Below are positions 1 through 12,386 of a stretch of 63,079 nt of DNA, one piece after another (within the stretch, counting starts at the first letter, position 1; each line of letters opens with the position of its first letter). The stretch is from Aeromonas piscicola. Its GTDB lineage: Bacteria > Pseudomonadota > Gammaproteobacteria > Enterobacterales > Aeromonadaceae. Where the stretch lies: contig NZ_CDBL01000037.1 of NCBI RefSeq assembly GCF_000820005.1, positions 1-63,079 on the forward strand, in the 5' to 3' direction. The notes under the pieces were generated by a model that worked only from the letters and a program-made list of their open reading frames with translations, made no database searches and was not told where the DNA came from. Made by a program: the position numbers and the translations under genes.

Positions 1-1809
1 CAGCAGAGGGACAAGGGAGCCGAGTCGCGCGCACCAGCTGGCCAGACTCTCCCCCTCGGCGGGTTGGCGCAGGGGGCGCCACAGCCGTTGTTGCGGCGGC
101 GCCCGCCCCGGCCACAACAGCAGCGTACCCACCAGGGTGGCCACCCCCAGCAGGCAGGCCAGGATCAGCCAGGCGGTGTGGCTGGCCAGCACAGGCCAGC
201 GCGCTCCCACCTGTTGCCACAACAGGGCTGCATCGTAGTTGAGCACCCGCCGGGTCCACTGGTAGTCGAGATTGGCGCCCCACCAGCGCAACTGGTTGAG
301 CAGGGCCCAGTTGCGATAGTGCTGCAGTGAGAGGGGATCGGCGGCGGTGAACTCGTCGCTCAGGGCCGCCGTCATGTCCCCCTCTATCCGTTGCGGTGCC
401 ACCGCCGCCGTGGGGTCCAGCCGCTGCCAGTCGTCCTGCTCATTCAGGTATTCTACCCAGGCATGGGCATCGAACTGATGCACCTCGAGGTAGTTGCCCC
501 TGGGGTTCCACTCACCGCCGAGATAACCGGTCACCAGCCGCGCCGGAATGCCGGCCGCCCGCAGCACGAAGGCGGTGGCCATGGCGTAGTGGCCGCAGAA
601 GCCGCGCCGACTGTTGAACAGGAAGTCATCCACCCCATCCGGTCCCAGCAGCGGCGGTTGCAGTGTGTAGTAAAAGGGTTCGCGCCGAAACTCATCGAGC
701 AGGGCCGAGGCCAGCGCTGCCCGGTCGGGATAACGGGCTGCCAACGCGAGGGCATGGGCGCGGGCCCTGGGGTTGCCGGCCAGGGGCAGTTGCAGGTTGA
801 GCCGCCGGGCGGCGAGGTCGGCCTTGGGCGCTGTTGGCTCGCTGGTGACCCGGTAGCTGATCCTTTGATCCCCCCGGTCCCGGCGATAGAGGGTGGTAAG
901 CGGGCTGACTTGCACCGGGCCGCTCACCACCCTGGGCCTGGGCAGGGCCAGGGTCCAGCGGTGGCGCTGGGGTTCGGCAATCACCTCGTAGCTGGCGCCA
1001 GGCAGAGCCCCTGCACTGGCCTGAAGGGGGGCCGTCTGCATGGGTTGGGCTTGTTGCCACTGCCGGATCCCGGCGCTCAGCCGCCAGCGCCGGCCATCAA
1101 ACAGCTCCTGGCGCATCACGGGAAAATAGCGCTCATTGGCGGGGGGCGGGCCGTCGGCAAAGGTGACACGAAAGGCCAGCTCGGAAGAGTTGACCAGCTC
1201 GCTGATGTCGCCGGGGGCCACCTCTTCCGAAAGACCCGAGAGGGCGCGGCTGGTGGTCGGCATCTGCCAGAGCGGCGGCAGCCTTGGGAGCACTAGAAAC
1301 AGGGTCAGCAGCAGGGGCAGGGCCAGCAGCAGCGAGCCCCCCGCGCTGCGCCACGGCTGTTTCTGTTCGGGAGCCACGGCGGTCACCAGCGCCGTCACCG
1401 CCAGCCAGAGGGCGCCCGCCATCGCCAGGGTCCAGCCCATGCTTTGGCGCTGCACCAGCGCCAGTGCGATGAGAAAGAAGGCGAGCAGCAGTACCTGCTC
1501 TATATCCCGCTCCCGCCGCACCTCTATGATCTTCAGGCTGTAGCCGAGCCAGAGCAGGTTGGTGAGGGCCGGCAAGGTGCCCAGTGCCCGCCACTGCCAG
1601 GCCAGCAGCAGGGCCCCGGCGATGGCCAGCAGCGCCAGTGCGCGAGCGGGCGGCGTGCGCCAGCCCCGCCACAGCATCATGGCCCGCACGCTCAGGGTGA
1701 GGGCGCCAACGGCGGCGATCCAGAGCTGCAGCTGGGGCCAGAGTGCCAGCACCAGCAGCAGCTGTTGCAGGGCGATGAGAGGCAGCAGGCGCCGGTTATC
1801 GAGCAGCAT
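1..1809 (-). CDS. TgpA-like membrane transglutaminase (DUF3488), 3' end cut by window edge
   Basis: The frame is open from an ATG at 1809 to the window edge, so about 603 residues are visible; the family is usually around 650-680 aa. The first ~190 residues hold several hydrophobic helices (DUF3488-type membrane part). A transglutaminase-like core follows, with a GFCGHYA motif carrying the presumed catalytic Cys, then FDAHAWVE (His) and LDPTAAV (Asp). A further hydrophobic segment comes near residue 560, followed by the start of a cytoplasmic tail (DUF4129-like in relatives). The start overlaps the end of the DUF58 gene by 14 bases, so the two are translationally coupled. In related bacteria the MoxR-DUF58-transglutaminase trio forms one operon whose substrate is unknown. 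The family call is firm; the physiological role is not known. Confidence 0.9.
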   Translation of the reverse strand, partial: MLLDNRRLLPLIALQQLLLVLALWPQLQLWIAAVGALTLSVRAMMLWRGWRTPPARALALLAIAGALLLAWQWRALGTLPALTNLLWLGYSLKIIEVRRERDIEQVLLLAFFLIALALVQRQSMGWTLAMAGALWLAVTALVTAVAPEQKQPWRSAGGSLLLALPLLLTLFLVLPRLPPLWQMPTTSRALSGLSEEVAPGDISELVNSSELAFRVTFADGPPPANERYFPVMRQELFDGRRWRLSAGIRQWQQAQPMQTAPLQASAGALPGASYEVIAEPQRHRWTLALPRPRVVSGPVQVSPLTTLYRRDRGDQRISYRVTSEPTAPKADLAARRLNLQLPLAGNPRARAHALALAARYPDRAALASALLDEFRREPFYYTLQPPLLGPDGVDDFLFNSRRGFCGHYAMATAFVLRAAGIPARLVTGYLGGEWNPRGNYLEVHQFDAHAWVEYLNEQDDWQRLDPTAAVAPQRIEGDMTAALSDEFTAADPLSLQHYRNWALLNQLRWWGANLDYQWTRRVLNYDAALLWQQVGARWPVLASHTAWLILACLLGVATLVGTLLLWPGRAPPQQRLWRPLRQPAEGESLASWCARLGSLVPLL

Positions 1810-2799
1810 ACGGGCTGGCCTCGTCTGCCTGAGCCTGCGGGTTGTCGACGCTGGCCAGTGCCAGCTGGCAGCGCTGAAGAAAGGCGGGGCCACAGTCAGG
1901 GCCGAGCGTCTGCCCCGCCAGGGTCAGGGTGAAGGGAATGCCCCGCCTGCCGTAATCGGTACACCACCAGGCCAGCACCGCCAGCCGCTGCTCCAGATCC
2001 GTGCCCGTTACCCGCGCCAGGCTGAGGTGCGTGTCATCCTGCCTCGGCTCGTGGAACTGCTTGACCAGCAGGCCGCGCCCCTGGGCGAGCTGCTTCCAGG
2101 CGATCCGGCCGAAAGGCTCCCCACTCTGGTATGCCCGCAGCATGTCAAAGTCGCCGAGGGGGGCCGGGCCTTGCTGGCCCTGCGCGCCGTGCTGAGCTGA
2201 CATATCCTCGCTTCGCAGCAGCCCATGCAGGGGCTTGGGGGAGAGCCAGGCCTCCAGCTGCAGATCCAGCAGCGACCAGCAGCGAAACAGACCGAGTGGG
2301 TAGCGGCTCTCTACCCGAAGACGGCCCAGTGGCAGACGGCCCCGTCGCAGGCCCGGCACTGCCAGGGTCAGGAACTGGGGAGCCGAGCCGGCCTGCGCCA
2401 GCCAGAGCGACCCCTCGTTGAGACTGAAGTGCAGCGCCTGCACCGGGCGCGGGCTCTGTACCGTCACCCGCATGGGCAGCTGGCAGCCCGCCTCCCCCAG
2501 CACGGTCGAACCTCCCAGCAGTTCCAGCCCCAGCAGGTTGCGATGGGTAAGCCACATGGCGGCTATGAAGAGGCTGCCGAGGCAATAAGATACCAGCAGC
2601 ACCAGATTGTTCTGGTAGTTGGTACCGAGCAGATAGATGGCGATCATCACCAGCAGATAGAGCAGCCCCATGCGGGTAGGCAGGATAAACAGGCTGCGCG
2701 GCCCCAGTGCCATCTGGCGAGCGGGGGGGATACGGTGGGCCAGCCAGCGTAGCTGCCAGCGCTCCCTCAACTGGCGCCAGCCCATCAGTGATCGTTTCA

Positions 2800-2800
<1 letters not shown>
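1796..2800 (-). CDS. DUF58 domain protein
   Basis: 334 residues. The ATG at 2800 shares one base with the stop codon of the upstream MoxR gene (TGATG arrangement), which favours it over the TTG one codon earlier. Two adjacent hydrophobic segments lie near residues 38-80 and the rest is soluble. A typical DUF58 block is visible around residues 200-240, including a G-E-P-F-G-R-I-A-W-K run that marks this family. DUF58 proteins accompany MoxR AAA+ ATPases and often have a von Willebrand A-like fold; they are presumed to be chaperone partners in assembling or activating a client. Here the gene sits between the ATPase and the transglutaminase, so the three probably act together at the membrane. 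No enzymatic activity can be inferred. Confidence 0.92.
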
Positions 2801-5093
<2,293 letters not shown>

Positions 5094-5118
5094 CAGTGCG
5101 GTTGTTTTAATTGAGATG

Positions 5119-5148
5119 AGTACGCCGGGATTGCCCGGCGTACTTTTT
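5119..5148 (+). terminator. Rho-independent terminator of ampC
   Basis: A perfect 11-bp stem (AGTACGCCGGG / CCCGGCGTACT) with a 4-base loop is followed by a short T run, 25 bases after the ampC stop codon. Confidence 0.9.
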
Positions 5149-5394
5149 GGTGCTGCCTGGCCCGGCCATCGTTCACGTTAATGCCCAAATAGCTCGGCAC
5201 TTAAAATAAAATGTCCAAATTGGAATGTATCGATCGCCATCTCTTCACTAGGTGCAGGAGGGGGTCGCCCATATAGTTCCCCCATTGCGACCCTGTTCGT
5301 TGTCATGTTCGTTACCACCTTGGCCCCGCCCACGCTGGCCGCCTGTTTCTGCCGTCAGGCGGGTGCTTGCGGGCCACTCTGTTATGGAGCATCC

Positions 5395-6567
5395 ATGGGT
5401 ATTTTCCTGTTGTGCAGTTTTCTGATGATCATCCTCTATCCGGTCGGGATCGATCTCTATCTGGTGGCGGTGCCCCAGATTGCCGACACCCTGCAGGCGA
5501 GCGAGGCGCAGATCCACACCGCCTTCTCCATCTATCTGTTCGGTATGGCGGCCACCGTGCTGCTGGGGGGAATGATTGCGGATCGCTACGGACGGCGCTG
5601 GGTGGTGATCGGGGGCGCCCTCATCTTTGTCATCGCCTCGCTGGTGGCGGCCAATGCAGAGGGGATCAACCAGTTCTATCTCGGCCGTTTCTGGCAGGGG
5701 GTCGGGGCGGGGGCGCTCTATATCATGACCTTTACCGTGCTGCGGGATGTGCTGAGTCAGGAGCGGCTGGCGATGGCGCTCTCGATGATTAACGGGGTCA
5801 TCTGCGTGATCCCGGTGCTGGCGCCGGTGCTCGGCTACCTCATCCTGTCGCATTTTGACTGGCGCGGGATCTTCATTGCGATGGCGCTGGTGGCGGCCGT
5901 TAGCGGTCTGGTTAACTTGTTGCTGCTCAAAGAGACCCGCCCGGCCCGGCAACCGGGGAGTGGTGCGGCGCTGTCTTTTGCCCTGCTGCGCTCGCCGCGC
6001 TTTATGTTGCTCTCCCTGCTGACCAGTGCCAGCGTGACCGCCATTCTGGTCTATGTCAGCGTCTCGCCGCTGATCCTGATGAAGGAGTTTGGCTTCACCA
6101 CCGAGCAGTACTCCATCGTGATGATGGTGATGGCCGGGGTGAGCATGTCCACCTCCTTCCTGACGCCGCTGCTGCTGCGCTGGCTTGGCAAGCACAAGGT
6201 GCTGGCCGTATCCCATCTGGCTTATCTGCTGGCTGCGTGTTTTCTGCTCGGGTGCTGGCAACTGGGGGGCGATATTCACTTGCTGCTGCCGGGATTTGCG
6301 TTGGTCTGTGTCGGGTTCTCCTGCGGCTTCGGGGTGGCGATGGGGGAGGCGCTTGATGGTTGCCTGCACAATGTGGCCTTCGCCAGCGCCGTGCTCTGCA
6401 TCATGCAGATCAGTATCTCCGGCCTCTATATCTGGCTGCTGGGCCAGCTTGGCTTTGCCCCGACCGAGATGCTGATCTACGCCCTGTTGCTGGCACTGCT
6501 CAGTTACCTGGCCGTCAAAGGGCTGCTACCATTGCTCGCGGTACGTGAAGCGCGGTCGCGGGGATAA
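5395..6567 (+). CDS. mdtL: MFS drug efflux transporter, MdtL-like (Bcr/CflA group)
   Basis: 390 residues with about twelve hydrophobic helices. The ATG at 5395 is preceded by GGAG at 5385-5388 and gives an N-terminus aligning with E. coli MdtL (a CSF-x-x-x-LYP-x-GID-x-YL opening). The MFS signature between helices 2 and 3 is seen as G-M-I-A-D-R-Y-G-R-R. The PVLAPVLG segment in helix 5 is the antiporter motif C of proton-coupled drug exporters. It is an inner-membrane proton antiporter; MdtL in E. coli is linked to chloramphenicol tolerance. The LysR gene yidZ follows seven bases downstream on the same strand, the same pair as in E. coli, so co-transcription is likely. The true substrate here is unknown. 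Confidence 0.9.
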   Translation: MGIFLLCSFLMIILYPVGIDLYLVAVPQIADTLQASEAQIHTAFSIYLFGMAATVLLGGMIADRYGRRWVVIGGALIFVIASLVAANAEGINQFYLGRFWQGVGAGALYIMTFTVLRDVLSQERLAMALSMINGVICVIPVLAPVLGYLILSHFDWRGIFIAMALVAAVSGLVNLLLLKETRPARQPGSGAALSFALLRSPRFMLLSLLTSASVTAILVYVSVSPLILMKEFGFTTEQYSIVMMVMAGVSMSTSFLTPLLLRWLGKHKVLAVSHLAYLLAACFLLGCWQLGGDIHLLLPGFALVCVGFSCGFGVAMGEALDGCLHNVAFASAVLCIMQISISGLYIWLLGQLGFAPTEMLIYALLLALLSYLAVKGLLPLLAVREARSRG

Positions 6568-6573
6568 CGAAAG

Positions 6574-7557
6574 ATGAGAGGGGATATGCGCAATCTGGGT
6601 GAGCTTGATTTGAACCTGCTGGTGGTCTTCAAGTACCTGATGCAGGCGCGCAGTGTGGCAGGCGCTGCCAAAAAACTCTGCGTTACCCCGTCGGCGGTGA
6701 GCAAATCCCTTGCCAAACTGCGGGACTGGTTTGATGACCCCCTGTTTGTACGGGTGCGGCAGGGGTTGCAGCCCACCAACCTCTCCCTGACCCTGGAGGA
6801 GGAGCTGAAGGTCTGGTTCCAGCTCACTGACACCATCACCTCGCTCAACAGCGAGGCGATCCCCGATGGTGCCCGCTTTAGTCTGGTAATGGAGTCGCCT
6901 TTCTACATCAGCTTCCTGAGCGATTTGCCCATGACCATCTACCAGAAGTACCCCAACTCTGTGGTCAGGATGTTGGGGTGGGATCACCATTCCCTCAATG
7001 ACATTGTCAACGGGGATGCGGATCTGGGATTTTGTGCCAGGGAAACCTATGCCCGCTCCCGGGCCAAGGTCAACCGGTTGCCCTACTACATCGACCATGA
7101 GGTGCTGTTCACCGATCGCCCCGTGGTCTTTCTGCGCAAGGATCACCCCTTGCTCGAGCAGAAGTGGTCGCTGGAGAACTTTCTGGCATCTCCTCAGGTC
7201 AGCATGGTGTGGGAGGCGAATGACAGCTGGGCTCTCGACAGTCTGCTGGAGGAGGAGGGGCTGAAACGAAATGTGCCCATCATGGTCTCCAGCTTCGAGC
7301 AGGCGTTGCATATTGCCGCCCAGTCCAGCCACGAGCTGATTGCCGTCGCCCCTTCCTACTGCGGCGGTTATGCGGCCAAGCATCACGACAACCTGATTGC
7401 CATGCCGCTACCGCTGCCAGAGAAGCTCTATGTGCAGTTGGAGATTGCCTTCATTCTGCTGTGGCACAAACGCCACAATCAGGATGCCAAAGTGATGTGG
7501 CTGCGCAACGAAATAAGGCGCCTCTATCACCAGGAGTCGACTCCGGTAAGTCGATAA
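6574..7557 (+). CDS. yidZ: LysR-family transcriptional regulator YidZ
   Basis: 327 residues. An N-terminal winged helix-turn-helix (about residues 8-65; LDLNLLVVFKYLMQ ... VTPSAVSKSLAKLRDWFDDPLFVR) is followed by a LysR substrate-binding domain. The sequence strongly recalls E. coli YidZ, and the gene occupies the same place directly behind mdtL. A second ATG at 6586 has an AGAGGGG ribosome site just before it and may be the true start, shortening the protein by four residues. It probably regulates the mdtL-yidZ unit; the inducer is unknown. It ends before a clear terminator. Confidence 0.9.
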   Translation: MRGDMRNLGELDLNLLVVFKYLMQARSVAGAAKKLCVTPSAVSKSLAKLRDWFDDPLFVRVRQGLQPTNLSLTLEEELKVWFQLTDTITSLNSEAIPDGARFSLVMESPFYISFLSDLPMTIYQKYPNSVVRMLGWDHHSLNDIVNGDADLGFCARETYARSRAKVNRLPYYIDHEVLFTDRPVVFLRKDHPLLEQKWSLENFLASPQVSMVWEANDSWALDSLLEEEGLKRNVPIMVSSFEQALHIAAQSSHELIAVAPSYCGGYAAKHHDNLIAMPLPLPEKLYVQLEIAFILLWHKRHNQDAKVMWLRNEIRRLYHQESTPVSR

Positions 7558-7563
7558 CCAGAG

Positions 7564-7588
7564 CCGGAGCAACATGCTCCGGTTTTTT
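7564..7588 (+). terminator. Rho-independent terminator of mdtL-yidZ
   Basis: A CCGGAGC / GCTCCGG stem with a 5-base loop is followed by six T residues, directly after the yidZ stop codon. Confidence 0.92.
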
Positions 7589-7988
7589 CGCGCGCAGCTC
7601 GTTCTGATTGGTCGAACCTTTGCCCCATTTTTCGCCAATACCATGCTCAGATTGACGCTGATATCACATCTCGTGTGAAGCTATTTCACGAAAAGAACTC
7701 ATGTGCTTTCATTATAAAACTTCAATTAGTATCAACTTGAAAGTGTGATCGACCATTAAGTTCATTAACTTATAGTGATATAGCATGCCAATTCTTGATT
7801 GTGTGGTTTTAACCTTGGTTGGTTGCTGATGGCAGCCCTGCTGGCTGAGCTGGCGAGTGGGGTGCTCGGCGCCATCACATCAGAATATGGAACCTGCTCC
7901 AGGGGAGAGAAGGCGCAGGGCTGTGCATCAATGCGTGGATCCTGCCCCTTTGACATGAATAAAAGAACATACACACAGGTAGGTTAGT
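7589..7988. other. 400-bp non-coding region upstream of the peptide transporter
   Basis: The first half (about 7650-7790) is distinctly AT-rich, unlike the flanking genes, and contains TTGAAA- and TATAGT-like stretches fit for a promoter plus a TGTGA half-site near 7744 that could be half of a CRP site. No convincing small gene is present; open frames on both strands lack ribosome sites. I read it as a long regulatory leader of the downstream dtp gene. Confidence 0.5.
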
Positions 7989-9491
7989 ATGCGTCCATCC
8001 GCCCCGACCGGGTTGTTACAGCAACCAAAACCGTTTTTCATGATCTTCTTCGTCGAACTCTGGGAACGCTTTGGCTATTACGGCGTACAAGGCATTCTGG
8101 CGGTTTTCTTTGTTCAGCAACTGGGTTTTTCACAGGAGCAGTCGTTTATTACCTTCGGTGCCTTCTCGGCGCTGGTATATGGGCTGATCTCGGTCGGCGG
8201 CTATGTGGGTGACCATATTCTGGGCACCAAGCGCACCATGGTATTGGGGGCCATAGTGCTGGTCATCGGATATTTCATGACCGGCATGTCGATCTACAAT
8301 CCCGACCTCATCTTCTATGCCCTGGGCACCATTGCCGTGGGCAACTGCCTGTTCAAGGCCAACCCGGCCAGCCTGCTCGCCAAGTGCTATGGACCAAGGG
8401 ATCCCCGCCTGGACGGGGCCTTCACCCTGTTCTACATGTCGATCAACATAGGCTCCCTGATATCCCTCTCGCTGGCCCCGGTCATTGCCGATCATTACGG
8501 CTATACGGTGACCTACAACCTGTGCGGGGTCGGCCTCATCATAGCGCTGCTGACCTTCTTTGCCTGCCGCAACATGGTCAGGGACATAGGCTCGGAGCCG
8601 GATCATCTGCCGCTCGACTACGGCAAGCTGCTGCTGGTCTTGCTGGGAGCGGTGGCGCTGGTCTTCTTCTGCGCCTGGCTGATGCACCACGTGGTAATCG
8701 CCAACATGGTGCTGATGACGGTGACCCTGGTGGTGGTGATCTTCTTCTTCCGCGAGGCGTTCAAGCTGGATCGCATCCACCGCAACAAGATGTACGTGGC
8801 CTTCGTGCTGATGCTGGAGGCCGTGGTGTTCTATGTGCTCTATGCCCAGATGCCGACCTCGCTTAATTTCTTTGCCATCAACAATATGCACCACGAGATG
8901 CTGGGCTTTACCGTCAATCCGATCAGCTTTCAGGCCTTGAACCCCTTCTGGGTGGTGGTGGGCAGCCCTGTGCTGGCCATGATCTATACCCGCATGGGCA
9001 GCCAGGGGCGGGATCTGACCATGCCGCTCAAGTTTACCCTGGGCATGTTCTTCTGCTCCCTTGGCTTCCTGACTGCGGCGGCTGCGGGCATCTGGTTTGC
9101 CGATGCCGGCGGGCTGACCTCGCCCTGGTTCATGGTGCTTATCTATCTGTTCCAGAGCCTGGGCGAGCTGATGATCAGCGCTCTGGGGCTGGCCATGGTG
9201 GCGGCGCTGGTGCCGCAGCGGTTGATGGGCTTCATCCTGGGAATGTGGTTCCTGACCCAGGCGATGGCATCCCTGCTGGGGGGCTATGTCGCGACCTTTA
9301 CCGCAGTGCCGCAAGGGGTGACGGACCCGCTGCTGACGCTGCCCATCTATACGGATGTGTTTGGCAAGATAGGACTGGCGACGCTGCTGGTGGCCGTGGT
9401 GATGGCGCTGATGGTGCCCTGGCTCAACCGCATGATGAATGCCGGCCCGGCGGATGCAGAGGATGTGCTTCCGCAACAGGCCAAGGCCTGA
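7989..9491 (+). CDS. dtpA: POT/PTR-family proton-coupled di-/tripeptide transporter
   Basis: 500 residues of mostly hydrophobic helices, the usual size for bacterial POT transporters (14 helices). The diagnostic proton-coupling motif appears near residue 23 ([13 protein letters not shown]). FKANPASLL and [19 protein letters not shown] are further POT signatures. It imports small peptides into the cytoplasm together with protons. Similarity is highest to DtpA/DtpB (TppB) of E. coli; which of the two is the better name cannot be settled by eye. It is monocistronic, with a long AT-rich upstream region and a hairpin terminator shared with the convergent ruvX. Confidence 0.92.
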   Translation: MRPSAPTGLLQQPKPFFMIFFVELWERFGYYGVQGILAVFFVQQLGFSQEQSFITFGAFSALVYGLISVGGYVGDHILGTKRTMVLGAIVLVIGYFMTGMSIYNPDLIFYALGTIAVGNCLFKANPASLLAKCYGPRDPRLDGAFTLFYMSINIGSLISLSLAPVIADHYGYTVTYNLCGVGLIIALLTFFACRNMVRDIGSEPDHLPLDYGKLLLVLLGAVALVFFCAWLMHHVVIANMVLMTVTLVVVIFFFREAFKLDRIHRNKMYVAFVLMLEAVVFYVLYAQMPTSLNFFAINNMHHEMLGFTVNPISFQALNPFWVVVGSPVLAMIYTRMGSQGRDLTMPLKFTLGMFFCSLGFLTAAAAGIWFADAGGLTSPWFMVLIYLFQSLGELMISALGLAMVAALVPQRLMGFILGMWFLTQAMASLLGGYVATFTAVPQGVTDPLLTLPIYTDVFGKIGLATLLVAVVMALMVPWLNRMMNAGPADAEDVLPQQAKA

Positions 9492-9503
9492 CGCAGGTGG
9501 TGA

Positions 9504-9532
9504 GGGGGAGGCAGGCGTTCGCTGCCTCCCCC
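9504..9532. terminator. Bidirectional hairpin between dtpA and ruvX
   Basis: A perfect 11-bp stem (GGGGGAGGCAG / CTGCCTCCCCC) with a 7-base loop lies between two convergent genes. The T tract is poor on both sides, so termination may be inefficient. Confidence 0.65.
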
Positions 9533-9539
9533 TTGCCGG

Positions 9540-9962
9540 TCAACCGTACTGCTCTTCCATCCAGGCTTCGACGATAAGCTGGGCGGAGACCCCGTCCACG
9601 CTGCCCTTGTCGAGCGCCTTGTAACCACCCCGTTCAAACAGGCGGGCGCGGGCATCCGTGGTGGTGAGCCGCTCATCCTTGAACTCTACCTGCTTGCCGA
9701 AGCGGCCGTGCAGACGGTTGCCGAACTTGCGGGCCCGTACTGTGATCTCCTGCTCTGTGCCATCCATGTTGAGCGGCAGGCCGACCACCAGCAGATCCGG
9801 TTGCCACTCCTTGAGCAGCTTCTCGACGTCGTCCCAGTTGGGGACTCCATCGTTGGCCTTGATGGCGCGCAGGGGCTGGGCCGTGCCGGTGAGCTCCTGG
9901 CCGATAGCGACCCCTATGCTCTTGGTGCCGTAGTCAAAGCCCATGATGCTGCGTGATGACAT
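9540..9962 (-). CDS. ruvX: RuvX/YqgF family RNase H-fold nuclease (pre-16S rRNA processing)
   Basis: 140 residues, the normal family length. The N-terminal strand carries the RNase H-fold motif [13 protein letters not shown]. The middle holds [13 protein letters not shown] and the C-terminal part [10 protein letters not shown], both typical of YqgF with its acidic active-site residues. YqgF trims the 5' end of 16S rRNA precursor and was formerly called a putative Holliday junction resolvase. It lies 46 bases downstream of yqgE, the pair conserved in E. coli (gshB-yqgE-yqgF). A second Met at residue 7 is a possible alternative start. Confidence 0.95.
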   Translation of the reverse strand: MSSRSIMGFDYGTKSIGVAIGQELTGTAQPLRAIKANDGVPNWDDVEKLLKEWQPDLLVVGLPLNMDGTEQEITVRARKFGNRLHGRFGKQVEFKDERLTTTDARARLFERGGYKALDKGSVDGVSAQLIVEAWMEEQYG

Positions 9963-10008
9963 TGAATATTTTCCTCAAATCGCATCGCAAAATGCGTGGC
10001 AAACGGCA

Positions 10009-10563
10009 TCAGCTGTGGCCGATGTCGCTGGATAGATGAATGGGATTGACCCCTATGCTGGCGGCCGCTTGCTGCCAGCGCTGATGGATCGGGGTCTTGA
10101 AGACCAGATCCGGGTTGGGCGGTATCACCAGCCAGGCGCCGTCCACCAGCTCCTGTTCCAGTTGACCCGCACTCCAGCCGGCGTAACCGAGCGCCACCAG
10201 CCAGTGATCCGGGGCCTGCTCTGTGCCCAGGGTTTCCAGTATGTCCTTGGAAGTGGTGACCATGAGTTCATCCCCCACCTGCAGGGTGGAGTTGAACCCA
10301 GGGCGGAAGCTGTGCAGCACGAAACCGCGATCGGCGTGAACCGGTCCCCCTTGCAGCACGGGCTGCTTGAGATCCGGGCTGGCCGGGGGGGCGAGCTTGA
10401 GCTGGGTCAGCATGGCGTCCAGTGACATGTCCACCGGGATGTTGACCACCAGCCCCATGGCGCCCTCCTCGTTGTGTTCGCACAGGTAGACCAGCGAACG
10501 CTCGAAATAGGGATCGGAGAGGCTCGGCATGGCGAGCAGGAAATGATTTTGCAGTGTTTGCAT
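10009..10563 (-). CDS. yqgE: YqgE/AlgH family protein (UPF0301)
   Basis: 184 residues from the ATG at 10563, matching the family length (E. coli 187). A longer frame starting with TTG at 10596 is possible but adds residues not found in relatives. Family hallmarks are the opening [32 protein letters not shown], the VLQGGPV segment and the late [13 protein letters not shown] block. The function is unknown; AlgH of Pseudomonas was first described in alginate regulation. It is immediately upstream of ruvX, as in enterobacteria, and divergent from the chemoreceptor gene at 10681. Confidence 0.93.
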   Translation of the reverse strand: MQTLQNHFLLAMPSLSDPYFERSLVYLCEHNEEGAMGLVVNIPVDMSLDAMLTQLKLAPPASPDLKQPVLQGGPVHADRGFVLHSFRPGFNSTLQVGDELMVTTSKDILETLGTEQAPDHWLVALGYAGWSAGQLEQELVDGAWLVIPPNPDLVFKTPIHQRWQQAAASIGVNPIHLSSDIGHS

Positions 10564-10680
10564 ATGGGCCAAATATTGCAAAGGTATTTGAAGCAATTAT
10601 GGCAGCTCGCCTCGTTGGGCAAAACCGCTTTTTACCAGCAGGGTCTAGGCTATCAGTATATTTCGAGTGGAGAGAAAGCC

Positions 10681-12306
10681 ATGGAAGGTATTTCGATCAG
10701 ACAGAAGTTGATCCTGGGCTGTGTTGTGCCCTTGTTGGCACTGTTGGCCTTGCTGGTCGGTGCAACCCAGGCCATGTCCCAGTTGATGGCGGGAATGAAC
10801 GCCATGTATCAGGGAGAGGTAGTACAGCTCAAGGAGCTCAAGCAGATTGCCGATCTCTATGCGGTCAAGGTGATAGACGCAGCCAACAAGGCCAATGTGG
10901 GGGGCTTTGACCCTGCCAAATCGCGTGCGGACATGAGTGCAGCCCAGCAGGAGATCAACCGGATCTGGCGAGAGTATCGCGGTCAGGAGATGAGTCAGGC
11001 CGAGCAGCGCGAGGCCGACAAGATGCAGGCGCTGTTCGCGGCGGCGGATCGGGAAATTGAGTCCGTGATACAGATACTGGCAAGCATGCAGGGTGACAAC
11101 CAGGGCCAGCTGGCCGCCCATATCATGCCACTCTATCGGGTGATCGACCCGGTCAGTGACGGGGTCAGCGCCCTGGTGGAATACCAGTTGCAGGAGGCCG
11201 AGAAGAACATGGCCGAGCTCAATGATCTCCGGCAGCAACTATTCCAGCTCTTTATCCTGATGTTTGTGGTGGGGGGGGGCTGCATTCTGTTCTTCGGTGT
11301 GTGGGCGGGGCGCAGCGTCAGCCAGCCGTTGGCGGCCATGGGCGGGATCTTGCGCGGCATGCAGACCGATCTCGACTTGAGCAAGCTGGTACCCGTGCTG
11401 CGCAAAGATGAGATGGGTGGGTTGGCTCATTCACTCAACGAGGTGATCTGCCATTTTCGTGAGCTCATCACCCAGATCAACGGCATGGCGGAGCAGCTTG
11501 CCACAGCATCGGCCCATCTGGCCCACATCGGCATGCAGAGCCGGGGGCGCTTCGCAGAGCAACAGGCAGAAACGGATCAGACCGCAACCGCCATGAACCA
11601 GATGAGTGCGACTGTGGCCGAGGTGGCGAACAGTTCCAACAGCGCCGCCGATGCGGCGCACCATGCCGACGAGAGTGCCCGTCACGGCCACCATATCGTC
11701 GAAGATGCCATCTTGCGTATGTCCGGCCTCTCCGCCCAGATCCAGAACACGGCCGCCATGATCACCCAGCTGGCGGATGACAGCCGCAACATCAGCAGCG
11801 TGATGGATGCCATTCGTGGCATTGCCGAGCAGACTAACCTGCTGGCGCTCAATGCGGCCATCGAAGCGGCGCGGGCCGGCGATCAGGGGCGCGGCTTTGC
11901 GGTGGTGGCCGATGAGGTGCGCACCCTGGCCCAGCGCACGCAACGCTCCACCGAAGAGATCGGCAAGACCATCGTCAAGTTGCAGCAAGGTGCCAGCGAG
12001 GCGGCCTCCAGCATGGAACTGGGGCTGAGTCAGGTTGAGGAGTCCAATCGCACCGTGCTGGCCTGTGGTCAGGCCCTCGGCGAGATAGTGAGTTCAGTCA
12101 ATGTGATCAACGAGATGAACACCCATATCGCCACGGCGGCTGAGGAGCAGAGCAAGGTCGCCGAGGAGATCACCCGCAACGTGGTCAACATTGCCCACAT
12201 AGCGACCGAGTCGACCAGGGCCGCGTCCGAGTTGAACCAGAGTTGTCACGAGCTGGAGCAGCTGTCGAGCGATCTCAAGGTGAAGGTAGGGCAGTTCCGC
12301 TGCTAA
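10681..12306 (+). CDS. Methyl-accepting chemotaxis protein with periplasmic helical sensor
   Basis: 541 residues; ATG at 10681 after a GAGAG ribosome site. Layout: first membrane helix about 9-29, periplasmic helical region (four-helix-bundle MCP sensor type) about 30-185, second membrane helix about 187-207, HAMP, then a long methylation and signalling coiled coil. The signalling tip is canonical ([21 protein letters not shown], then [18 protein letters not shown]). It senses an unknown ligand and signals to CheA/CheW. No C-terminal CheR-binding pentapeptide is visible. The gene sits alone and in opposite orientation inside the otherwise conserved gshB-yqgE-ruvX order, which suggests insertion here in this lineage. 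Confidence 0.95.
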   Translation: MEGISIRQKLILGCVVPLLALLALLVGATQAMSQLMAGMNAMYQGEVVQLKELKQIADLYAVKVIDAANKANVGGFDPAKSRADMSAAQQEINRIWREYRGQEMSQAEQREADKMQALFAAADREIESVIQILASMQGDNQGQLAAHIMPLYRVIDPVSDGVSALVEYQLQEAEKNMAELNDLRQQLFQLFILMFVVGGGCILFFGVWAGRSVSQPLAAMGGILRGMQTDLDLSKLVPVLRKDEMGGLAHSLNEVICHFRELITQINGMAEQLATASAHLAHIGMQSRGRFAEQQAETDQTATAMNQMSATVAEVANSSNSAADAAHHADESARHGHHIVEDAILRMSGLSAQIQNTAAMITQLADDSRNISSVMDAIRGIAEQTNLLALNAAIEAARAGDQGRGFAVVADEVRTLAQRTQRSTEEIGKTIVKLQQGASEAASSMELGLSQVEESNRTVLACGQALGEIVSSVNVINEMNTHIATAAEEQSKVAEEITRNVVNIAHIATESTRAASELNQSCHELEQLSSDLKVKVGQFRC

Positions 12307-12330
12307 AGGGTATTGGGGTAAATGGATAAA

Positions 12331-12366
12331 AAGAAGCGGTGGCCCCGGGGCCGCCTCTTCTTTTAT
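12331..12366. terminator. Bidirectional terminator between mcp and gshB
   Basis: An imperfect stem (AGAAG-C-GG-T-GGCC paired with GGCC-G-CC-T-CTTCT) has a T run on the plus side and an A run (T run on the minus strand) on the other, between convergent genes. Confidence 0.75.
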
Positions 12367-12386
12367 TGCCGTTTGGCTGTGGCGAT

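Noticed and set aside
7799..7987. 62-codon frame ahead of the peptide transporter
   Set aside because: It begins with TTG, lacks a ribosome site and has no protein-like conservation signal; more likely leader RNA.
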